A stretch of 64,000 nt of DNA from Bugula neritina (Eukaryota > Bryozoa > Gymnolaemata > Cheilostomatida > Bugulidae): positions 28,012,004 through 28,076,003 of the forward strand of contig OZ037765.1 of the NCBI GenBank assembly GCA_964035545.1, read 5' to 3'. A program made the translations under genes and the position numbers. The notes below the pieces were generated by a model. The model had not been told where the DNA came from, searched no databases, and saw nothing but the letters and a program-made list of their open reading frames with translations. Positions 13,030 through 23,701 of the stretch are shown here, one piece after another; within the stretch, counting starts at the first letter, position 1, and every line of letters begins with the position of its first letter.

Positions 13030-14804
13030 ATGCTCTTACTAAACTGATAACTCTTTCACAGGTAAAAATTTCATTTATATATTTGAATTTAAAAACCATC
13101 TTAGAATATTGATATTTAAAAATAGTAAAGACTCTATGCTGAAGTTCATATTGTTGTGTGCCCACTTATAATGCAATTAGTAAACTCTTGGCAATTTTTA
13201 GCACATTATTACATACTTTAGTTATCACAATCATTTCATTTAAATTATCTTGTGGTTCCAAATAAACATAAGGACTTCCTCCATACTCACTACCTACAAC
13301 TTAAATTTTGTTGCCTATGTTCAACCACAATCATCATCATACATCAACACATAAAATAGGTTGAATAAACTTAACATCATTCCAAAAATTGGAATTAAAT
13401 TTAATTTCAATTTTTGTGAAATAACTATTAAGTCACCAAACAGAATTTTATATGTGCTAAAAATGCTATCAATGTTCTTCATATCCAGTTGTTGCAAACT
13501 AGCTGCAGCTGCTATAATGTAATAACTCAACACACATTTTACTAGCCTATTGTAACAGATAATGGTGAACAAAGTGAGCTTTTTGAAGAATGAAGGTTTA
13601 ATTTTTCCCTATTAGCGAAAGCATACTTATAATTCAACTTGCCTCACTTGAAATTTGTATAATAATCTTTCAATTTTACCACTCTTTTGCAATATAAATA
13701 AACAGAAGTAGTAATTATACAATTATAATTGATGCAACGTTTGACTTTGCATAAGTAATATAAATGGGCAGACTAATTGAAACTTAATAGATGAAGCAGC
13801 CTAAAAATACATATTTAAAAAATTGAAGCTGCAACAGCAAGACGGGCCAAGAAAGTTTTTGATTGATGTCGGCACAACACTACCTGGTAAAAATTGCATT
13901 CTTCAATGTTTCCTCTTAAAGTAGTTCAAGCATATGAAAATATTGGCCAAATACATTGCTAATGCACATATAGATGAACAAAGATGGATTGAATGTTAAT
14001 CTTAGTGCAATTCGAAACCTATCTTTACAGCCTCTGTTTTACTGAATATTTTCATCACTGATAATCCATATTGACAGACCCTGATAGACTACCAGATACT
14101 GCTCAGCTTTGTCTTTTTACAAGAACAACACAGCAATTTGAACCAGTTCTTTCTGATGTTTACTTGACAAAAATCTAAGTATAAATATGAACTTATAGTT
14201 ATTTATACTCATACTACTACTGATACTAGAAGTAGTCCTATTGGGAAACGAAGGATAATTACTAATGAGGATCAGCCATAACAATAAAATACTTTCTTAA
14301 CTTCAACTATTGTAGTTACTAGTAAATAATATCATAGTTATAATTCACCTCAACAGTAGTTAGTGGCTTACATTGTTTTTGTGTGCTAATCAAAGATCAT
14401 CATTATGCTGAATGATAATCTTATAGTTATAATCATAAACAATCATAATGATCAAAAAATTAATTATGATAATCTTATTCTAAATCAATTTCATATGGTT
14501 ATAGTTAATGCTGCAGCTATTCAAATTTTATGACTATTCATTATGATAACGAATATGATTAATCATTATTACACAACATGATGATCATAATTATTATGAT
14601 TATCATAATCATTATGCTAATGCTTATGCTTAGTATTCAAGCTTTTTCCCAGTATTATGTAAAATGAAAATAAAAATACTAAATAGGAATTCAACTTCAA
14701 GTGCAACTTAAATTACTAATCATCATTATGATTATAATATTACATTGAACTTGATTTAAAAAATTAAACATTTAATGGTAGATATTATAATTTAAATTAT
14801 CAAC

Positions 14805-14940
14805 TACTAGGAATAGTACTATTACTATTAGTAATACTAATAGTAATACTAATAGTAATACTAATACTTATAGTAATAGTGACTATTAGTATTACTATTA
14901 GTATTAGTATTAGCATGATAATAATCATAATGATAAAAGT
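14805..14940. repeat. ACTAAT/ATTAGT simple-repeat palindrome
   Basis: Left arm is built of AGTAATACTAAT units and right arm of ATTAGTATTACT units. They are reverse complements over about 25 bases on either side of a short TTATAGTAATAGTG centre, so the strand can fold into a long hairpin. It lies inside a wider degenerate AT-rich repeat tract (about 14200-15420). Confidence 0.8.
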
Positions 14941-16004
14941 ATTAGTTATACATTTAGTATGCCTAAATTTACTTTTACTTTTTGAAGTAGGTGCAGTAAC
15001 TGTAAGGAGATATACATATTGATATTCATATTAGCTTTCAACAAAATGAAAGTTACGAGAACTTTTTTTTCAAAAATTTATATCATTGCACCTAGCACTA
15101 GCAGTAACTACGTAGTTTTACCGCACAAGTATAAGTATTACAGTTGGTGCTACCATTAGTACTATAACTATTAATGATTTAGTTTGAGTTAATGTTATAC
15201 GATTAATTTTAGTTTTACACTAACAGTAACTCTAAAAAATGAGTCTTACAGTTACTGTTAGTCAATACTCAAAGTCAATGTAAAACTGGATGTCATAGTG
15301 TTACTGTTAGAATTACTGTAGAGTATAAGTAATTAATCATTTAACGTAACACTAAGTCACTTAGCGTTATACGGTTATACTAATACTTATAGTTTTAGTC
15401 ATACTGATACTGATACTCTACGACTACAGTCTACATCTAAATTATCTAAGGCTAAAGACTTTTATAAAGCAAGGCTTATCAATTTGCAACTTTACTATAA
15501 TATTTGGGTGCATTGAACTTGAGTTTTAGTTGCTGTGTCAAATTATTCTACATGTATGAAATACTTTTATAAGTTTTCTTAGATATACAGGATTCAGGAA
15601 CATTTATCAGAATAAGAGCCAAGGCGAATTCGAGTATTGCGGTCAGAGTTTTAAGATTGTAGGAGTTAGCTTTTCTTTACAACTTGGTGTAAACAATAAC
15701 AAGAAGTAGATAGGTCACCTTACAAGTTATGATAACTCTATGTGGGTCACAAAACAATGAGAGAACAAGTCCGAGTGCGACTACTTTTACGCAACCGTCT
15801 CAGGTTTTAAGTATTCCTATTGTAATGAACTTTGGGTTGCTATGAAAATAGATTAAGCAGTCTGCATGCCTTTTACTATATTGATCAAATAAAAGTCTTC
15901 TTGAATATTTTTGATATAATGCTTTTATTCTCTTTAGATGCGTCTTGGTTGAGCTCCAGTGGTCGGCTGACTTAGCACTGGAAACTCTCCCACTTATATA
16001 CTAG

Positions 16005-16145
16005 TAAAACTTGCCGCCACTTTGGTTGTCCGAAACTCAGACCGAAATTCGGAGTTCCCCTGGCCGAAGTCGGAAAGGGTCTGCCCGAAATCGTACAGAC
16101 CCTTTCGAAATCGTACCCTCGGGCTCCGATTTCGGCTCACATAAC
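16005..16145. other. GC-rich patch with an 11-bp perfect hairpin in AT-rich spacer
   Basis: A roughly 140-base patch clearly richer in G and C than its surroundings, with repeated CCGAAATTCGG / CGAAATCG motifs. GAAAGGGTCTG at 16073-16083 and CAGACCCTTTC at 16096-16106 are perfect inverted arms around a 12-base loop. An open frame of 61 codons crosses it (16011-16196) but resembles nothing I know. Origin unknown; it may be a transposon fragment. Confidence 0.5.
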
Positions 16146-16785
16146 TCACCAAAGATTATTTACAAAAAACAAGTGGTGGGGAACATAACTCAATAAAACT
16201 GTTACAGTATTTTATAAACAAACAAAAAAATAGGAAGGGCAATTCACAATCATTACGCTAAGAGCTTAGCTATAATTAAAACATTTAACAGCATTTAGAA
16301 AGTTACGCCAAGTCAATTATAATAGTGACGCAATATAATTACTAGAGCGTTAAAATCCATTACACTATATTTATATATTTGAAATTTAGAATGTTGTTTC
16401 AAAAACTGAGTCCAATACTGTCTATTGGCATCCATAAAACGCACTGTGCAATAGCAATATTGGCGGCATAATTTTCAGCGCTTTATTTTGTAAGCAAATA
16501 TAAAAAACATGTGTTTGATAAACACATAAGTGACAGGAGTTACCCTATCTTTGCAATCCAGTTTAGTAAAAAAACTAAGACAAACTTCTATTTCCAGCTA
16601 ATGATTTGCTCATTGCAAAATATATTGTATAAACACATTTTCATGGACTGGGGAGATAGTACTGTGCTATAAAGTGAATAAAACTACAGCTTATTATTAC
16701 AGTGTAATAATGTTGAGAAATACTATAATAGCTAGAAACTTTATAGAAAAATACTTGCATAAGAACAACTAGAACAGAATAATGG

Positions 16786-18791
16786 TCACACCACTGTCTG
16801 CAGTGCATCAGCATATTGAAATTCATTTCCCATTTCATATTCAGCCATATCCAACGCCACCTCACAACTTTCTCTTACTATACGATGCTTGTCATTAATA
16901 AACTGCTGGAGAGTTGATATGCAGCTTGGTGTAGCTATAGCCCCCAGAGCCTCAGCGCACTCGTGTCTGACAATATCTACTTCACTGGTATTAGCGAGAG
17001 AAGAAGTTAGTGCTGCTTCAGAAGCTTCATGAGCAATTTGCCCTAATACATATGCTACTTCGTGTCTGAATAGGACACTGCTTCCCTTGAATCCTGTAGA
17101 AACAAAATTACTATAGATAAAATGTAATGGTTAAAATTTGTAGAACATTTCATTACTAATAGTTTGGTATGTAAATACGCATATATATGAAGTATGGTAA
17201 GTAAAATAGTTTCCTAAGTTTAATAAATGAACATATATAGTTTTTAAACTATATATAAAGTGATTGTAAAAGGAAATGCAATAAAGCTCCATGAATGGAA
17301 TACAAAGCTATGTATAGTTTTATGCCAAGAACATCCGTAAATCCATTTTTCAAAGTTACATTACCTTGACATATAGCCAGCACACTTTCTTTTGTTTTCA
17401 TGTTTCTCAACGTAAACATGGCCCTATATCTTGCAAAGAGTGAAGCTTCTTCATCAAGCAGCCGAGATGTTAATTCCTCAACCGATAATGAATGGTCAAC
17501 AAAAGGAGGAGCTGGATCCACAGAATTAAAAAGATTTGCCTCAGAAAGTTCTTTTTCTGTAGCCTTTTGCAGCCAATGAATCCGACTCACCGCCAATTGA
17601 CAAGTTTCAGCTAACTAAAATTTACAACATGCATTATCATGATAAAAAAGAACACAATTTTAATAAACACTGTTGATGGTTTTCAGCCACCTCAAATTTA
17701 CCCAGACTCTATTATATAAGAGCGTATGATAATTTAAAGCAGTATTAAAATTGCCCACAAATATAGCTTTGTTGGTATTTTTTAGTTTGTTGGCATAACT
17801 TACAGATGTCCTTATGTTTTAGGTAATCGACTACTAAACTATAATGATTATGACGAGAGATATAATTGTTAATAGTTTACTTTAACAAATTGCAGTAAAT
17901 TGTTAAATATTACTCAACAGTTTTCAACACATAATAGTACAATTTCTATGGAAGATAATTAAAAAATAATAAAATCATTAAAGTTTAATATATACATTTT
18001 TCATGTTGAGCTCAAAATTTAAATGGATATGAATTAAAATGGAAGTCAATTGTTTTTAGCATACAGTTATTACATAATCAATTTGAATTTTACACCATAT
18101 ATATGTTCAGGCTTACAAGTGCCAAGTAAACCATTACAATCTTGTACTCAAAGATAAACGATGAATATATTATCTAGAATAAATATTTCACCACTTGTTA
18201 GCGTTGTGCTCTGATTTTTCACTAAAATAATGTTGTCACTGTAAAGTGTGAAGTACGAATAGGCCATTTTTATTTTCCGATGTTAAATACACACAATCTG
18301 ATATAAATTGAATATAAGTAATCACCTAGATCTTACCTCAACCGGCGGAGAAACAGAGTATTTTTCTAACAAATTCAGGTCTTCCAACTTTCCGATAGCA
18401 CCCAAAGCTTCGGCTAAGATAAAACAAAACAAAAAGTAGCCAACATTCACTTATTATAAAGACATCAGCAAAAACTAAAAAAGAAATTGTCAATATAGGC
18501 TATACGAGAAAGCACACCTGCTTCATGCCGAACAATGGTGTCTTGGGAACTGTCCTCAATCAAGTTTCTCAAGACATTTAAAGCGTAATCATCTTGCATC
18601 TGACCAAGGCAGTAAGCCATTTCATGTTTAAGCAGACTGCTATCATCTTTAAAATTAGAGGTAATTTCATCTATGGCCACTTTACCACCTAGGCCTTTTA
18701 AAGTGAACAAAGCTCGAAAACGAGCTTTAAGAGGTGCTGCTGTGTTTGAAAGAATGGCCCCTATCTTGCTAATATTTTTACTGTCGGCCAT
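16786..18791 (-). CDS. DOHH: Deoxyhypusine hydroxylase (HEAT-repeat di-iron enzyme)
   Basis: Cytosolic enzyme that hydroxylates deoxyhypusine on eIF5A, the last step of hypusine synthesis. Four exons: 18791-18518, 18413-18337, 17614-17365, 17093-16786 (phases 1, 0, 1), giving 302 residues, the same length as the human enzyme. The protein is two sets of four HEAT repeats. All four His-Glu metal-binding pairs are present: H56-E57 (KHEMAYCLGQ), H89-E90 (RHEAAEALGAI), H211-E212 (RHEVAYVLGQ), H244-E245 (RHECAEALGAI); the spacing within each half equals that of the human protein. The ATG at 18791 begins the conserved N-terminus and the stop is TGA. It is divergently arranged with RPS7, about 2 kb of simple repeats apart. 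No anomaly is seen; it looks intact and functional. Confidence 0.97.
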
Positions 18792-20829
18792 TTGTGATTG
18801 TAGATAAACTCTGTCAAGTAAATAGAAACAGGATCAGAATGACAATATGATGAAGAAATACAAAAGTATAGTCCTACCTGTGTGATTAAATTAAAAGCTT
18901 AAATTTACAGTAATGGATACAAGCAGAAATATAGGAACTTTGATTTTGGATTATTTACATGTAACTACTAAAAGCTATTACACACAATATCCTGAGCAGA
19001 TGATGTTATGTATATTTTGAAATTAATTTTTATCAGGTGAGTGTGAGACTATGTTACTTGTGTTATAATTAAGTAAAACTAAAAGGAATAAAGTGCTAGC
19101 TCAAATGGCTTTGGAGAAATAATAATTTCAGTCAAAATTTGTTTCGCTAAACAAACAAAATATTCTAGCAGCACACAGGAGTACAAATGTAACTTTATAA
19201 AAGCTTAATTAGAAATGAGATTGTGCTTTGGCAATAGCGCACATATATCGACTTAGATTTATACTCACTGTGACTTATACTAATATTGACAGCTATTATT
19301 TTTTTCAAGTACTACTGTTAACACTAGTCAAAAAATTGTAGCACTATTTCTAGATTTATTAGTAAGCTAAGCCTAGAATTAAACCTAACATACAGTTTGA
19401 TAAATCAAAATGTAGTACTAAAGATAAAATTCTTGGGTTATTGCACTAAGAAACGCAACAGTACTGAAATTGGTGACTTTAGTAATACTGCACCTGTAGT
19501 AACACTGTGATACTACGAATATCAACATCAAATGGGCTGCCTAGAAAATTACTATTACTATTAGTAATATTATTACTACTATTCATAGTAATACTAATAG
19601 TAATAGTAACACTAATAGTGTGAGTAACACTAATAGTAATAGCATGAGTATGAGTATCAGTAACACTATCAAATTATTATTATAACCACTATGATTATGA
19701 AATAATTATCACTGTGATGATATTCATACTGATAACCACAATATTAATAAATATAATCATCACCATGATAAAAATTATCGGTATGACCATGAGTATGAGT
19801 ATCACTATCAGTATCAGTAGGTGTAGTAGCTATGAATAATTAGCATTACTCATTTACTGTCACTAAGTCTAACACTGAAAGTTGATCACTATGACTATCA
19901 GTATTAGTATCACGATAACTATCACTATCACTATGGTTATCACTTATCAGTATCACTCATACTTAGTATGATAGTCGATGCTATCACTATCAGCAAAATT
20001 CACACTGTCACTACGACTATCACTGTGACTATCAGTATGAGTATGAGTATCAGTATGACTCTATGAGTATGACTATAACTATAAGTATAAGACTATTACT
20101 ATTAGTATTACATTTACTATTAGTATTAGTATTACATTTACTGTGACTATGACTTAATCTTATAGTTATTGACTATCACTATGATACTGACTATTAGTAT
20201 CAGTATCAGTATGTCAAACAGAAACTCAATCAGTCAATCTGAATCACAGTATGAAAATCAATTTCATTCAATCAATCTAATGATATTGATTGACAATCAC
20301 AATGACAATCACAATGTCAATGTGAAATTGAATCAGAATGACTATCACTATGAGAATGAGAATCAGAATGTGAAGCAACTGCCAATAGCCGAATACTGAA
20401 CCAAGCTTTATTTCTACCTTATCAAAGTTGCAAAAGTGCATACGTGACCAAATGCATATAACCACTTCCTAAGAAAGAGAACAGTGAATAACGCGACAGC
20501 ATTACTATTTATGTATAGTAACTGTAATGTAATCGCGATTATAGGTTATATAATTTGATACTATTCGCGTGGTTGGGAAATTTTGTTGACACCGGATATA
20601 ATGATGATCCTTTGTAATTCCAATCCTTTTAAATCATTCTATTTTTTAAAATTTTTAAGAAATGATTTTTTAGATATCAACATGCAAAAATTATAAAAAT
20701 TTTATTTTGCAAAATTCAAAAAAAATTGTTTTAAAATTTTATGTTATTGAGAGATGCAAGAAGCGATGGTTAGATATGATACTTTTTCGTGACAAGGGTA
20801 GATTTTCTCCGCTGATGCGAGAATTTATG
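18792..20829. other. Divergent spacer between DOHH and RPS7
   Basis: About 2 kb between two head-to-head genes, so both promoters should be here. About 840 bases in the middle are a degenerate simple repeat (19540-20380). No TATA-type core promoter could be assigned with confidence. Open frames at 20169-20465 are translations of the repeat. Confidence 0.6.
19540..20380. repeat. Degenerate ACTATC/AGTATG/ATTAGT simple-repeat tract
   Basis: Long imperfect array of six-base words such as ACTATC, AGTATG, AGTATC, ACTAAT and CACAAT with drifting phase. Both a motif and its reverse complement occur (AGTATGAGTATC near 20036, GACTATCACTAT near 19890). It begins with an ACTATTAGTAAT part and ends with a CAATGACAATCA part. 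No coding signal. Confidence 0.85.
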
Positions 20830-20854
20830 CCTTTTCTCAAACTAATAGCTCAAA
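20829..20854 (+). promoter_or_regulatory. Candidate 5'-TOP start and non-coding first exon of RPS7
   Basis: The pyrimidine run CCTTTTCTC at about 20830, followed by a clean donor (AAA|GTAAGT at 20855), fits the short 5' terminal oligopyrimidine leader exon usual for ribosomal-protein genes. The coding ATG lies exactly at the start of the next exon (after CAG at 21143), which requires an upstream non-coding exon. A second pyrimidine run (TTTTCTCC, about 20803) is an alternative start. This is inference; no transcript end is known. Confidence 0.4.
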
Positions 20855-21143
20855 GTAAGTATTCAAGTTTTCTACGATTCAATTTCATTTGTCTATTTAG
20901 TGTAAAATGAGAAGCTGGGGCACTATAAAATAATACTAATGGGATAGATAAAACTCTCAATTTTCTTTTTAAATAACTTTTATGCGTTGATGTCTGGTTT
21001 ATGAGCATCTAGATTCAGATATACCCACTAGTCCAACTTTCTCTTTAGTGTGAGGTATTCCTATTAATATTTAGTTTCAACACATTATTACAGACATACT
21101 ATCATAATATTAATGTGCTATATATGCAATGTTTTTTTTACAG

Positions 21144-23206
21144 ATGCTATCAGCTAGTAAGATTGTGAAGCCACCTGGCGAAAAGCATGATGAGTTTGAG
21201 ATGTCTGTGTCTCAAGCGTTGTTGGAGCTTGAGATGAATAGTGATCTTAAAGCTCCACTACGTGAACTTCACATTCGTGGTGCAAAGGTTAGTTATTTCG
21301 ATCTGACTTTTGCACATAGGTGCAGTAATTGAAAAATTGAAGTACCATAAATCCTTTAGTTTGGTGATGCTGGTAGTGGTGAAATTCTCATGAGAACATG
21401 ACTGTGACATAATAATCACATAACTTCTTTTGCTACATTTCTTATCTATAAGTATAATGTTTCTCCTTTATTGCAACTACCTACCTCATTACAAGCTATC
21501 CAACAATTGCAATAATTGGCTATAGTATAGATAACTTCTGTAGTAATAGTACGTATGTTGTAACTAGGGTAAGTAGGCTAAGACCAGGATTTTATTAATG
21601 CCTGTATAATTTTAAAGTTTTTCCAAGGTTGGCAAATAATTTTTGCTAATTTTTTATCATTTGTAATGGTTAGGAGTGCGATTTCAATGGAAGGAAAGTA
21701 GTCATCATCTTTGTACCAGTACCACAGTTGAGGCAATACCAGAAAATTCAAGTTCGCCTAATCCGTGAACTTGAAAAAAAATTCAGTGGAAAGCATGTGG
21801 TCTTCATCGCTCAAAGGAGAATTTTGCCTAAGCCTAAACCCAAGGTAGTCAGCAAATATAAGCAGAAGCGACCATACAGGTATGTTGTGGTTATGAATAT
21901 TTTTTTAGCAGTAGAGTTTTACATATTTGTGTGGGTGTAGCTTTCATAACTGTTGCTCAGCCTGTTAGTAATGCAACCATGCTTATATACTTTTGGTTGC
22001 ATTGTGTTTGTATCCACATCGATTTTAAGCAATTTATTAATTTTGCAGCCGTACTCTGACCTCAGTGCACAATGCCATACTTGATGACTTGTGTTATCCA
22101 GCTGAGATTGTGGGGAAAAGAACCAAGGTCAGGCTAGATGGCTCTCATCTTATTAAAGTGCACCTAGACAAAAACCAGCAAACAAATGTAGAACATAAGG
22201 TGAGATATTTCGATAGTTCATATTATAAATATAAGTAAACAATGGTAAAAGTAAAATAGGCAGATTTTTAAAATGAGCTCAATACAATTGGTAACTATTT
22301 TCCATATTTTTGTTACATTCTTGGTCAACAAACACATGTTTTCGTAATTACTTGCATCGTTGATAGTAAATTTAATTATAAAAGTTATCACCCAAATAAT
22401 TTCGTGCATTTTATGGTATAATTTATGGGTTGTGCAGTTTTTGATCTGACAATTGCATTACAAATTCTGCCATTTTACATCATAAACCAAATATCTTACA
22501 AAATAATTAGTAAGTTCTGTCCCCAAGACCATTCATAAAAAAAGTTGTTACGAATGGTTCAGTGAATTAATCTATCATGTTCGATTTACAGAGTTTTTTT
22601 TTGTTGACCTAAATTTGAATAGATGCACATTTTTTATAAACTCCCAATACAAGTGGTTGAAATATTAGTATTCAATGGTAGAACTTTAGTGTGCAAATTA
22701 AAAATCTTAAACTATGTTATTATCCATCAACATTGTTTCCCTAATCCATCATAAGTATAAGAAAAAGCCCCTTTAGCAATGACTATATGTGCACTTTTAA
22801 AAACACATTGTGATTTTAGTTGGTGAATATTAGGTAAGACATGCATTGCAAGTATAATATGAATGCAATCACTGGTCACGTTTTTTCAGAAACTCATTTG
22901 TATTATTTCAGTCCCACGTAAAGAAAAAGCTACAAATGAAAAAACACTCGACTTATTTAAGCCTGCATTAGCATGAACACAAGTGTGCGCAGGAATTTTT
23001 TGTGACACATTATTTTGCTCCAATGTGTAAAAGCCACAGTAGCTATGTTAGATCAGATTAAAGAAGATATTTGTGACTCTAGTTGAGGACAACTAGTTGA
23101 ATATTTATATTTTCTTTTCTTTTTTTAGCTGGACACCTTCTCTGCAGTCTACAAGAAGTTATGTGGCAAAGAAGTTGTGTTTGAGTTTCCAGAGTATATG
23201 CTGTAA
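21144..23206 (+). CDS. RPS7: 40S ribosomal protein S7 (eS7)
   Basis: Structural protein of the small ribosomal subunit, also needed for 18S rRNA maturation. Four coding exons: 21144-21287, 21674-21879, 22049-22199, 23129-23206, making 192 residues (human 194). Near-identical family blocks include [75 protein letters not shown] and the C-terminal [10 protein letters not shown]. The start codon is the first triplet of its exon, directly after a CAG acceptor behind a poly-T tract. It is convergent with PEX13 (about 500 bases between stop codons). Last intron is 929 bases; I looked for a box C/D snoRNA in the introns and could not make a convincing one. Confidence 0.98.
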
Positions 23207-23701
23207 CTTATAACTGCAATAAAAAGGAAAAAAATCTACAACCTGTTTTATACTCTCTTGGTCAATAAAGACTAAATTTTGCTGAAAGTTTCTATGGTAC
23301 CAGAAGCAAGAAATTGGAAAATCATGAGATTTATTCTAGCTTGAAGTCCCAGTTGCCTTTTTCAGGATGGTAATTATTTAGTCTAGCAGATTTTCATTAA
23401 AAAATATAATCTCCAATATCATGCACAGTAAAAATTATATTATAAATACATGTAATACTAAAGAGTTACAAAAAAACAACAGTTAATTGACAAGTTGGGT
23501 AGTAGAGGTAATACAGAGTTTTAGATGATTGTAACATTTATGAAACAACATTCATTGCAAATGAATCAAAATTCAATCATTTTTGTAAAAAATCGAATCG
23601 AGGAAAATATGAGAATGGTGTAATAAGCAATTGAATTTTACTGAAGGCATAGAAAATATATATTTAAAAATACTTGATAGTTTAACTTTTTTGGGAGCTT
23701 G
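23207..23701. other. Convergent spacer, RPS7 and PEX13 3' ends
   Basis: The 3' UTRs of two tail-to-tail genes. It contains the RPS7 AATAAA signals (23218 and 23264). Nothing else is recognised. Confidence 0.6.
23264..23269 (+). terminator. Likely RPS7 polyadenylation signal AATAAA
   Basis: AATAAA 58 bases after the RPS7 stop codon, consistent with the very short 3' UTRs of ribosomal-protein mRNAs. Another AATAAA at 23218 is only 12 bases after the stop. Confidence 0.5.

Larger units (their letters stand above)
12262..16785. other. Spacer between p85 start and DOHH 3' end
   Basis: About 4.5 kb with no coding exon I can support. It holds the p85 promoter side, a 647-bp foldback element (12383-13029), AT-rich degenerate simple repeats from about 14200 to 15420 including a strong palindrome (14805-14940), a short GC-rich patch with a hairpin (about 16005-16145), and the DOHH 3' UTR. 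Short open frames here have simple-repeat composition or no recognisable content. Confidence 0.6.

Noticed and set aside
20169-20465. Asn/Ser/Ile-rich frames on both strands upstream of RPS7
   Set aside because: Simple-repeat translation.
22200-23128. Intronic snoRNA in RPS7
   Set aside because: Ribosomal-protein introns often host snoRNAs, but I could not find paired C and D boxes with a closing stem or an H/ACA fold by eye.
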